Positions 36,437 to 43,902 of a DNA stretch of 64,000 nucleotides are shown piece by piece; positions within the stretch are counted from its first letter, which is position 1; every line of letters begins with the position of its first letter. The DNA lies in the NCBI GenBank assembly GCA_024644875.1, contig JAHEGY010000009.1:1-64000 (forward strand), read 5' to 3'. Made by a program: the position numbers and the translations under genes. The notes under the pieces were generated by a model that did not search any database, was not told the origin of the DNA, and saw only the letters and a list, made by a program, of their open reading frames with translations. This DNA is from Cyclobacteriaceae bacterium (GTDB taxonomy: Bacteria > Bacteroidota > Bacteroidia > Cytophagales > Cyclobacteriaceae).

Positions 36437-37720
36437 ATGCGATTAAAATCTTCATTAATAAGTGAACACAATGCCAAATTAAGTTCCCTCCATCAAAAAA
36501 AATTAGAGTATATTTCAGGACAGCTCGATCAATCAGGTTTCAATCCTGAAGGGATTATTCAAAAAATCTCAGATTTCCAGGTGGCTATTCCTTCCTGGGC
36601 CCTGGGCACGGGGGGCACAAGGTTCGGCCGGTTCCCTTCAGGCGGCGAACCGAGGAACCTCGAGGAGAAAATTGAAGATGTAGGTCTTCTCCATGCTCTT
36701 AATAAATCCAGCGGGGCCATATCCTTACATATTCCCTGGGATATTCCTGAGGATTACATAAAAATATCCAATCTGGCAAAATCATTCGGCCTGAAATTTG
36801 ATGCTGTTAATTCAAATACATTCCAGGACCAATCCGACCAGGAATTATCCTATAAATTCGGATCACTTGCACATACGGATGCAAATATCCGTCAATTGGC
36901 GATCGATCATAACAAGGGAGTCATAGATCATGGAATAAAATTGGGTTCACGATCGCTTACTGTTTGGTTGGCGGATGGATCAAATTTCCCGGGACAACAG
37001 AATTTCAGAAAAGCACTCTCAAGAACTTTGGATTCACTTAGATCAATATATGACCATTTGCCTGATGACTGGCAGATGTTTGTTGAGTATAAACCTTTTG
37101 AACCTAATTTCTATTCAACGGTTATTCCAGATTGGGGAACATCCTTTCTGCTTTCTTCAAAGCTTGGTCACAAGGCCTATTGCCTGGTCGATCTTGGGCA
37201 CCATTTACCCAACACAAATATTGAACAGGTGGTCGCCACACTGATGGGAGAGCATAAATTAGGTGGATTTCACTTTAATGATTCAAAATTTGCCGACGAT
37301 GACCTGACAGTCGGCGCCATTAAGCCCTATCAACTGTTCCTTATCTTTAATGAGCTGGTTTATGGTATGGAAGGGGCTAATAAAGATGATGCCCCCCTGG
37401 CCTGGATGATAGATGTTTCCCACAATGTTAAGGATCCACTTGAGGATCTGTTGCAATCGGTTGAGGCAATAAAACTTGCTTATGCACAGGCCCTGGTTAT
37501 TGACAGGGATAAACTGGAGGAAACAAGGGAAAACAATGATGTAGCCAGGGCACAGGAAATATTGCAGGATGCTTTCAGAACGGATCTCAGACCCTTGATT
37601 GCTGAAGCCCGGATCAGAAATGATGCAGCACAAGATCCATTACTTCTTTTCAGAGATCTTAAAATGCGAGACCAACTCCGAAAGGAGAGAGGATCAGGTT
37701 CTGTGGCTACGGGATTATAA
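36437..37720 (+). CDS. rhaI: L-rhamnose isomerase, Pseudomonas stutzeri/RhaI type
   Basis: The 427-residue protein belongs to the xylose-isomerase-like TIM barrels of the RhaI type (L-rhamnose to L-rhamnulose; broad aldose-ketose specificity in some members). Visible features: the early P-S-W-A-L-G-T-G-G-T-R-F with R-F-P, metal ligands E217 (F-V-E-Y-K), D252 (V-D-L-G-H-H), H279 (F-H-F-N-D) and the D287-D289 cluster. The C-terminal basic end is as in the family. It is the first gene of a probable operon with the NCS1 permease 81 bp downstream. Confidence 0.88.
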   Translation: MRLKSSLISEHNAKLSSLHQKKLEYISGQLDQSGFNPEGIIQKISDFQVAIPSWALGTGGTRFGRFPSGGEPRNLEEKIEDVGLLHALNKSSGAISLHIPWDIPEDYIKISNLAKSFGLKFDAVNSNTFQDQSDQELSYKFGSLAHTDANIRQLAIDHNKGVIDHGIKLGSRSLTVWLADGSNFPGQQNFRKALSRTLDSLRSIYDHLPDDWQMFVEYKPFEPNFYSTVIPDWGTSFLLSSKLGHKAYCLVDLGHHLPNTNIEQVVATLMGEHKLGGFHFNDSKFADDDLTVGAIKPYQLFLIFNELVYGMEGANKDDAPLAWMIDVSHNVKDPLEDLLQSVEAIKLAYAQALVIDRDKLEETRENNDVARAQEILQDAFRTDLRPLIAEARIRNDAAQDPLLLFRDLKMRDQLRKERGSGSVATGL

Positions 37721-37801
37721 TTCACTAATACTTTTTTGATCAATTGGCCGGGAATCAGAATTTTTATTTATATTGAAAGATTCATTTTTTAATATTTATC
37801 C

Positions 37802-39202
37802 ATGAAGAAAAATAAAATCATTGATAAGCTGGACGCTATTGATGAGTTTGAACGGGAACCCATACCTGAAAGCAAACTTAAGAACCTGAAGAGCTTTATT
37901 GGTATGTATGCCGGTGAACATACGGCTGGGACGGAGTTTGTTATCGGCCCCTTATTTGTGGCTCATGGCGCCAGTGCACCCGCAATAATTGGTGGGTTGT
38001 TCATCGGAAACCTGTTGGCTGTTCTAAGCTGGGGTTTACTTACTGCACCCATCGCAACAAAAGAACGATTGACTTTATATTTCCAGTTGGAAAAAATATG
38101 CGGGAAGCACCTTGTAAAGATATATAACCTGGTCAATGGCCTGATGTTTTGCTTCCTTGCCGGATCCATGATCGCTGTTTCAGCAACTGCTGTGGGTATA
38201 CCTTTTGATATCACCATGCCTACACTGAGTGACTGGCTACCAACCAGTATAGGATGGGTTGTGGTTGTATTGTTGGTAGGATTGGTGATCACAATAGTGG
38301 CGATATTAGGCTATGATCAGGTATCCAGGTTTGCCAATCTGGCAGCGCCGTGGATGATCCTGGTATTTATAGCTGCAGCTTTTGCAGTAATGCCTGAACT
38401 TGGTATTAGTTCCACGGGGAATTTCTGGGAAGTAGCGAATTCAAAGATATGGACCGGAGTGCCATTGGAGGGCCAGAGTAAATTTACATTCTGGCATATC
38501 ATGTTTTTTGCATGGTTTGCCAATATGGCCATGCATATTGGAATGGCTGACCTTTCCATATTCAGATATGCAAAGAAATGGCAGTATGGATTTTCTTCTG
38601 CTACAGGAATGTATGTAGGTCATTATGTTGCATGGATGTCATCAGGTATTCTATATGCCTATTTTCTTTCTAAATACGGAGCAGGTGGTGAATTTGCACC
38701 TGGAAAAATTGCTTATGAAGCTGCAGGACTGGCAGGTGCCATTTGCGTGGTTATTGCAGGATGGACCACAGCAAATCCGACCATTTACAGGGCCGGACTG
38801 GCCTTCCAATCGATCAATCCCAGATGGAAACGCTGGAAAGTAACTTTAGTAACTGGATTGGTGACCAGTGTGGCGGCCTTCTTCCCGGCACTGGTAATGA
38901 AATTATTGGATTTTGTGGCCATCTATGGATTTGTACTTATGCCAATGGGAGCAGTAATATTTATTGACTTTTATGTTATCAGGAAATTGGGTCTGCAGGA
39001 TTTCTATGCAGAAAAAGCCGGAATAAAATTTAACTGGACCGCAGGCCTGGCATGGATTATAACTTTAATTACCGGATTAGGTCTTAACTTATTTCTGGGG
39101 GTTGAAGTATTCTTCCTGGGTCTTCCGGGCTGGTTTATAGCTGCCGCATTATTTATAGGCTTAAATATGCTTATGCAAAAAAGAGATATTGCTAAATCAT
39201 AA
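37802..39202 (+). CDS. NCS1-family (cytosine-permease-like) transporter
   Basis: The 466-residue protein has twelve membrane segments. The N-terminal motif G-E-H-T-A-G-T-E-F-V-I-G-P-L-F-V-A-H-G is characteristic of the purine-cytosine permease (NCS1) family, which uses Na+ or H+. Its position between rhamnose isomerase and a second sugar gene suggests a sugar-related or nucleoside-derived substrate rather than a base, but that is inference. A 58-residue membrane protein begins 9 bp downstream. Confidence 0.88.
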   Translation: MKKNKIIDKLDAIDEFEREPIPESKLKNLKSFIGMYAGEHTAGTEFVIGPLFVAHGASAPAIIGGLFIGNLLAVLSWGLLTAPIATKERLTLYFQLEKICGKHLVKIYNLVNGLMFCFLAGSMIAVSATAVGIPFDITMPTLSDWLPTSIGWVVVVLLVGLVITIVAILGYDQVSRFANLAAPWMILVFIAAAFAVMPELGISSTGNFWEVANSKIWTGVPLEGQSKFTFWHIMFFAWFANMAMHIGMADLSIFRYAKKWQYGFSSATGMYVGHYVAWMSSGILYAYFLSKYGAGGEFAPGKIAYEAAGLAGAICVVIAGWTTANPTIYRAGLAFQSINPRWKRWKVTLVTGLVTSVAAFFPALVMKLLDFVAIYGFVLMPMGAVIFIDFYVIRKLGLQDFYAEKAGIKFNWTAGLAWIITLITGLGLNLFLGVEVFFLGLPGWFIAAALFIGLNMLMQKRDIAKS

Positions 39203-39211
39203 AATGGAACT

Positions 39212-39388
39212 ATGAGAACATTAACAATAATTATTTCCTTTATTGGTCTTGCCATGACTATAATCCCATCGTTTCTGGTGTTTACAGGGGAGGCAAGCAT
39301 GGACCAGAATAAAACATTCATGTTAATTGGCACTTTTTTATGGTTTGGATCGGTGCCATTCTGGATGAACAATAAGAAAGCAATATAA
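39212..39388 (+). CDS. 58-residue two-segment membrane microprotein
   Basis: Starting 9 bp after the NCS1 permease stop, an ATG opens M-R-T-L-T-I-I-I-S-F-I-G-L-A-M and runs to a TAA at 39386-39388. Hydrophobic residues form two segments (about 4-25 and 36-52) joined by a polar T-G-E-A-S-M-D-Q-N-K loop, ending in M-N-N-K-K-A-I. The hydrophobicity pattern, tight spacing and strand agree with a real gene. It could be a small accessory subunit of the permease, but there is no sequence proof. Confidence 0.65.
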   Translation: MRTLTIIISFIGLAMTIIPSFLVFTGEASMDQNKTFMLIGTFLWFGSVPFWMNNKKAI

Positions 39389-39455
39389 AAAAATCCCACC
39401 CGAAAGCAGGATTCTAATTGTCGCGTTAAATGATCTTTCTCTAAATCATACGCTA

Positions 39456-40214
39456 TTAAAATTTCTTGTCTACTTTTTTTACAAGTTTTGGAAGTTCCTT
39501 TTGCAGGTCCTCAAGAAGTCGTTCCGTGGCATTTTCACAAAGTGGCAATACCTTCTCGGATGTCATGATAGGTACCCCGTTAATAAGTGGAACACTTTTC
39601 TTCGAAGTAGCATACTCTTCCATTTTGAATACTTTTTTCGCTTCCTTATTGAACAGGTCAATATTGATAAAAGCCCTCATGCCTGCATTACCCATACCTC
39701 CGATAGCTATCTTTGGTTCGAATTGGTAGTGCATATACACGAACATTACGCCATCTGCTTCTGGGAACATTTCCAGCAGGTGTGCTTCTGTCCTCCAGGA
39801 TCTGAGCATATTTCCTCCAGAAAGCAATACATTGTATCCATCAATGGCAATAAACCTGTCCTTGATATTTTCCTGGTATATATCAATCGAATCCGTATCC
39901 TCTAGACCTTCAAGGCCAGAATAAGCTTTATACATATCAGTTTCAATGATATGTTTTTCACCTATAATGTCAAAAGGGAAGTCTTTAATAAAATCTTTTT
40001 TGAAAGTCTCATAAAATTCTACAAGAAGAGGTCTAAGATCGAAATTGGGATCATCTGCCAGAGTCCTTTCCTGATAATTGGCCCTGGTCTCAGCGGTAGC
40101 TTTTGAGTAATCGATGTATTTATCGACATAAAACGTTACCAGTGCTACTTTTTGACTGTAGGCCATGCTGGTAATAAACAGTAATAACATAGTTAGTTTA
40201 ACAAATCTTTTCAT
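39456..40214 (-). CDS. Secreted hypothetical protein
   Basis: The 252-residue protein has a signal peptide (cleavage near A-Y-S-Q at 20). The mature part starts with K-V-A-L-V-T-F-Y-V-D-K-Y, then a helical region to about residue 130, a segment G-V-M-F-V-Y-M-H-Y-Q-F-E-P and a Lys-rich C-terminus. There are no Cys pairs, no lipobox and no known catalytic motif. The family is not recognised. It converges on the microprotein gene, 67 bp apart. Confidence 0.65.
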   Translation of the reverse strand: MKRFVKLTMLLLFITSMAYSQKVALVTFYVDKYIDYSKATAETRANYQERTLADDPNFDLRPLLVEFYETFKKDFIKDFPFDIIGEKHIIETDMYKAYSGLEGLEDTDSIDIYQENIKDRFIAIDGYNVLLSGGNMLRSWRTEAHLLEMFPEADGVMFVYMHYQFEPKIAIGGMGNAGMRAFINIDLFNKEAKKVFKMEEYATSKKSVPLINGVPIMTSEKVLPLCENATERLLEDLQKELPKLVKKVDKKF

Positions 40215-40681
40215 GATAGCTTAGGTTTTCAAAAATTCAAATACAAGGCAAAATTTTTATTTTACATCATTTAATACTTTAATCATAACGATAATAACCA
40301 CTGATTATTAGACAATTAAAGAAGATAATTTCTTTTAATAATAATTATTTGAATGTGGAGTATAATTGATGTTCTGTGTATTTAGGCAGGCTACACCTAA
40401 AACGATATTGGAAAACTATATGATTGAAAATTAAGCGGCTGATGAGATCCGTATCTATCAGAATTTGCAGATCAGTATAAATCAGGGAATAATGGCTGAC
40501 AGGATCCTTATCTATCAGGATTGGATACTGGCATAATTCATGCATTGCCTATCGTTTAGATTCTTTCCTACTAAGATTTGAGTAGTTTATATAACTGAAA
40601 GATAGACTAGATGTGAAAATCCGGACCAAATGTATTCCGGCTAACAAAATGATTTACTAAGAGATACTTTATAAAAATTCC
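40215..40681. repeat. Non-coding spacer with a 57-bp-period direct repeat
   Basis: This 467-bp region has no convincing gene. GGCTGATGAGATCC and 17 further bases at 40437-40467 recur imperfectly at 40494-40524 (GGCTGACAGGATCC and on), 57 bp apart. Because 57 is a multiple of three, a short minus-strand frame (40345-40545) shows a 19-residue repeat (I-L-I-D-x-D), but it has no start or family support. The region must carry the promoter of the secreted protein gene at 40214. Confidence 0.45.
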
Positions 40682-41818
40682 TTAAATACTCTTTGCAATT
40701 TTCTGCCGGTAGTGTTCCACCTCCCAGTTTTCTATAAAGGCGATCTGTTCATTGCTCATAAAATTTGGCCCACCGAAAAATTCAGAATAATATGAGATCC
40801 GCATGGCATCCTCAAACACATCCAATACCAGGTCGGTTGATTTTTTACTTTCTTCAACAGCCACCAGGGGTCCCTTTTCGAAAAGAACTACTTTTGGATT
40901 GAAACCATGTTGTTTTTTATAATCTGAAAACATCCTCTCAAGATCTTCAGAATTTAGTGATAAGCTATCGCTTTGATAAATAATAAGTGGGTAGGCCTTA
41001 CAATAAACGATCTGGTCCGGGATAAAAGGTTTGAGAACCCCACTTAAGGTTATTTGACTGGATGTGAATCGTTCAATGAGTGAATCGAACCTGTAATTAA
41101 TGAATTTTTTACCAGATAAATAACCGGTTAATATCTTCATTTGATCCTGAGCCTGTGGATTAATTTTACGTCCTGAAATATTTAATCGTTCCTTTATAAC
41201 AGATATCAATTGATCATCAATATACTGATACAATTCATGTATTTCTTCAACTGAATCAGCACTAACAAATACTCCATGATTCTGTAAAAAAATATATTTA
41301 GGATCTAAAGAATATATTTCACGATATTCTTCCACTAATTTTAAAACCTTTTTAAAGAGGATCATACCAGGATCAGTATATGGGACATAAATTCCTTTGT
41401 CTCCAAAGAGGTCTCCCACAGCTGATTTGGCATTTTTTGAGCAGAGCAATCCATTGATCATATGAGGATGCATATGAACAACATAGCAATAATTGATCGC
41501 TTCGTGTAATGATGTCTCAACGGATGGCCTGAGATCGCTGTCCGGATGAATGCGGCTTGCGATCAGATCTTCTTTCACTTCAAACTCACGGGTTTGCGGA
41601 TCATCACTGTATTTTTTGTTGACCATAGCCTGAAGTTTCTTACGGTCTAATACGGCAAATCCATCCCCGGTTATGGTTGCTAAGGAATGGCCACTGGCTT
41701 TCACATATATATGATCCTGGTCCTTATAGGACGTATTACCACCGCCCCCCAGCGTATAATCTTTTTGTTTACCGTAAAACTGAGATACCTCAATAAGCTC
41801 TGATATTTCTTTTTTCAT
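40682..41818 (-). CDS. Class II aldolase, rhamnulose-1-phosphate aldolase-like, no dehydrogenase domain
   Basis: The 378-residue protein has the class II aldolase/adducin fold. The N-terminal G-G-G-G-N-T-S-Y-K (24-32) and V-K-A-S-G-H-S-L bind phosphate; catalytic E101 and metal ligands H117, H119 (H-M-H-P-H-M-I-N-G-L) and H181 (Q-N-H-G-V-F-V) are present. The sequence, to the end E-N-W-E-V-E-H-Y-R-Q, matches the aldolase half of fused aldolase/short-chain dehydrogenase proteins, but the roughly 300-residue dehydrogenase half is missing. The gene starts 11 bp after the sulfatase stop: they form an operon. L-rhamnulose-1-phosphate or L-fuculose-1-phosphate is the likely substrate. Confidence 0.82.
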   Translation of the reverse strand: MKKEISELIEVSQFYGKQKDYTLGGGGNTSYKDQDHIYVKASGHSLATITGDGFAVLDRKKLQAMVNKKYSDDPQTREFEVKEDLIASRIHPDSDLRPSVETSLHEAINYCYVVHMHPHMINGLLCSKNAKSAVGDLFGDKGIYVPYTDPGMILFKKVLKLVEEYREIYSLDPKYIFLQNHGVFVSADSVEEIHELYQYIDDQLISVIKERLNISGRKINPQAQDQMKILTGYLSGKKFINYRFDSLIERFTSSQITLSGVLKPFIPDQIVYCKAYPLIIYQSDSLSLNSEDLERMFSDYKKQHGFNPKVVLFEKGPLVAVEESKKSTDLVLDVFEDAMRISYYSEFFGGPNFMSNEQIAFIENWEVEHYRQKIAKSI

Positions 41819-41829
41819 TAATTAATAAA

Positions 41830-43251
41830 TTATGGTATAGAATCTTTTTCTGGAAGTTCATTTTCCAGATCCGGAACGTCGAAATAATATCTGATACCGG
41901 TAATACGATCAGTATGGTCTCTTCTGGTCCTGTAACTGGATGGGAAATCATCAGTTTCATCCATCCAGTTCTGTAGTTCTTCCAGTAAGTACTGGGCGAT
42001 CTGCCGGTAAGCTGGATCAAAGGCCAGGTTTTGGTATTCTTCCGGATCAGTTCTAAGGTTATAGAGTTCAACTGATGGTCGTGGTACTGTGAATATCAAG
42101 GATTGTTCCTCATTCAGCTTATTTTCGTGTTTTGAATCGAGCAGGCTGTACCATGACGGGCTATTGGCGAGATCTGCTGCTGTCCCATGAGGTTTTTCAG
42201 TATAGGCGTTAAGAATAAGTTTATATTGATCCGTACGGATGCTACGCATATGTTCGTCGCAATCATGCCAGTTCCGTTCGCTGTAGACAAATTCCGGGGA
42301 TATGATCAGATCACCAAGCAACAAAGGAGTAATACTCATACCAGGCATATTTTCAGGGATCTCAATTTCCGCAATATCGAGTATTGTTGGGACCAGATCT
42401 ATGATACTCATAAGTCCATCATAGATTTCCCCTTCAGGAACATCCGGACCGGAGATAATAAAAGGAGTTCTGATGCCGGTATCATAAAGTGTACCTTTTT
42501 CTCTTGGAAAGGGCGCACCATTATCACTTAAGAAGATAATGTAGGTGTCATCCAGCAATTTCTCTTTATGAAGAATATCCATGTAGGTGCCGACAATACT
42601 GTCCAGCCTTGCAATTTCATCATAGTACATTGCTATATCCTTACGTGTCCTGCCATCATCGACCAGGTGGTGAGGTACTATTACACTGTCGGGATTATGG
42701 GGATTGCCAATTATACCTGGGTCATAATCTCTGTGAGGATCATAAAATCCTGTCCAGAAGAAAAACGGTTTCCCTTTGGAAGCCTTTAAAAAATCCTGGA
42801 AAGTATCGAATGTGCTGTTATACCAGTCGAATTGCCTGTCACCATTTGGACCCCAATGTGTTTTACCATTACTTCCTGTAAAATATCCCTCTGCTCTCAG
42901 ATAGGTCGTTATAAAATCAACCCCTGCCGGAACGGGTGTGTGCAGGTCTTCTGTCCTGGTAGTATGGGGAAATTGCCCGGATAAAATACTTATTCTTGAT
43001 GGGCTGCATTGTGGGGAAGTAAGAAATGTATTTTCAAAAAGCAATCCGGATTCCGCAAGTTTATCTATATTGGGAGTTCTTATAAATGAATTACCATAGC
43101 AGCCAAAATCCATACCTGCGTCGTCGGCAATAAAAATAAGAAAATTTGGCTCGGATTTGGATCTTTTTAGAACGTCGGCAGAACAGAGCAAAATCGAAAG
43201 GATAAAGAAGCAAAGTGTGAGAAAGAATTTTCGGATAATGCTATAATACAT
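41830..43251 (-). CDS. Sulfatase, heparan-N-sulfatase (SGSH)-like
   Basis: Start ATG 43251 (M-Y-Y-S-I-I-R-K) gives a signal peptide. The formylglycine motif is C-S-P-S-R in S-P-Q-C-S-P-S-R-I-S-I-L-S-G. The metal site begins I-F-I-A-D-D-A-G-M-D-F-G-C-Y-G and later has F-L-S-D-N-G-A-P-F. The G-K-T-H-W-G variant of K-W-H-x-G and the H-R-D-Y block are found in SGSH-like members. It cuts sulfate from carbohydrate in the periplasm. It is the first gene of an operon with the class II aldolase. Confidence 0.9.
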   Translation of the reverse strand: MYYSIIRKFFLTLCFFILSILLCSADVLKRSKSEPNFLIFIADDAGMDFGCYGNSFIRTPNIDKLAESGLLFENTFLTSPQCSPSRISILSGQFPHTTRTEDLHTPVPAGVDFITTYLRAEGYFTGSNGKTHWGPNGDRQFDWYNSTFDTFQDFLKASKGKPFFFWTGFYDPHRDYDPGIIGNPHNPDSVIVPHHLVDDGRTRKDIAMYYDEIARLDSIVGTYMDILHKEKLLDDTYIIFLSDNGAPFPREKGTLYDTGIRTPFIISGPDVPEGEIYDGLMSIIDLVPTILDIAEIEIPENMPGMSITPLLLGDLIISPEFVYSERNWHDCDEHMRSIRTDQYKLILNAYTEKPHGTAADLANSPSWYSLLDSKHENKLNEEQSLIFTVPRPSVELYNLRTDPEEYQNLAFDPAYRQIAQYLLEELQNWMDETDDFPSSYRTRRDHTDRITGIRYYFDVPDLENELPEKDSIP

Positions 43252-43459
43252 ATCAGTTTCAGTAAAATTTACACGATCAGAATTTGACGTAAAAATATAC
43301 TTTTTAAATGAAAATAGGATTCTATACTGCATATTCATCATTTATTCCTTTCATCATGGCAATATTCCAAAAATGAAAGTGATTTCTAATTTCTATTTTT
43401 TATAATTGCTTTACTTTTCAATGTTTTTTAAAATCTTATTAAATACATAATTCCTTTTT

Positions 43460-43833
43460 ATGAATCCTTTAAAAATCAGGTTGCTTTCTTTTAATACCCT
43501 TATTCTGATTGTGCAGGCAGGATATTGTATTATTGCCTCTGATAGACAGGAATTCAAATTGTATGAGGTTATTGACATTGAATTCACCTTTATTAAATCA
43601 AAAGATCCTTTTGGACCGGCCTGAAATGTACAAAAGAAAATAATATGTACTTTATTCCTTTGAACAATTATGCCATTCATACTACTATAAAGAGTGATGG
43701 GAATGCGCGATTTAAAGTTTCCTGGTTCAACCCGCTAACGGGTGAATATTCAGATAAAAAGGTTATTGAAAATTCCAACTGGAAAGAATACATACCTTAC
43801 TGGAAGGATCAGCTAAACATTTTAATTCTGTAA
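43460..43833 (+). pseudogene. Remnant of a DUF5060-type glycoside hydrolase (both ends, middle deleted)
   Basis: Two reading frames on the plus strand correspond to the two ends of one gene. 43460-43624 encodes a 54-residue piece with a signal-like segment and F-K-L-Y-E-V-I-D-I-E-F-T, the first strand of DUF5060 domains, stopping at TGA. 43645-43833 encodes a piece with F-K-V-S-W-F-N-P-L-T-G-E-Y-S, the C-terminal beta-domain of the same apiosidase-like proteins, in which W-F/Y-N-P-x-T-G-E is the hallmark. About 20 bp separate them; the catalytic barrel of 300-400 residues is missing. It sits between the sulfatase and esterase genes. Confidence 0.7.
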
Positions 43834-43902
43834 CGGGAGTAAACCGAACATTAAATTAACTGTATTTAACTAACTATTTATACAACGCAAATTTTTAAAA
43901 CC

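Noticed and set aside
40345-40545. Minus-strand 66-codon frame with a 19-residue repeat
   Set aside because: The repeat is explained by the 57-bp DNA repeat; no start, family or neighbour support.
43411-43680. Minus-strand 89-codon frame between the sulfatase and the esterase
   Set aside because: It is antisense to the DUF5060 remnant, which has clear family features on the plus strand.
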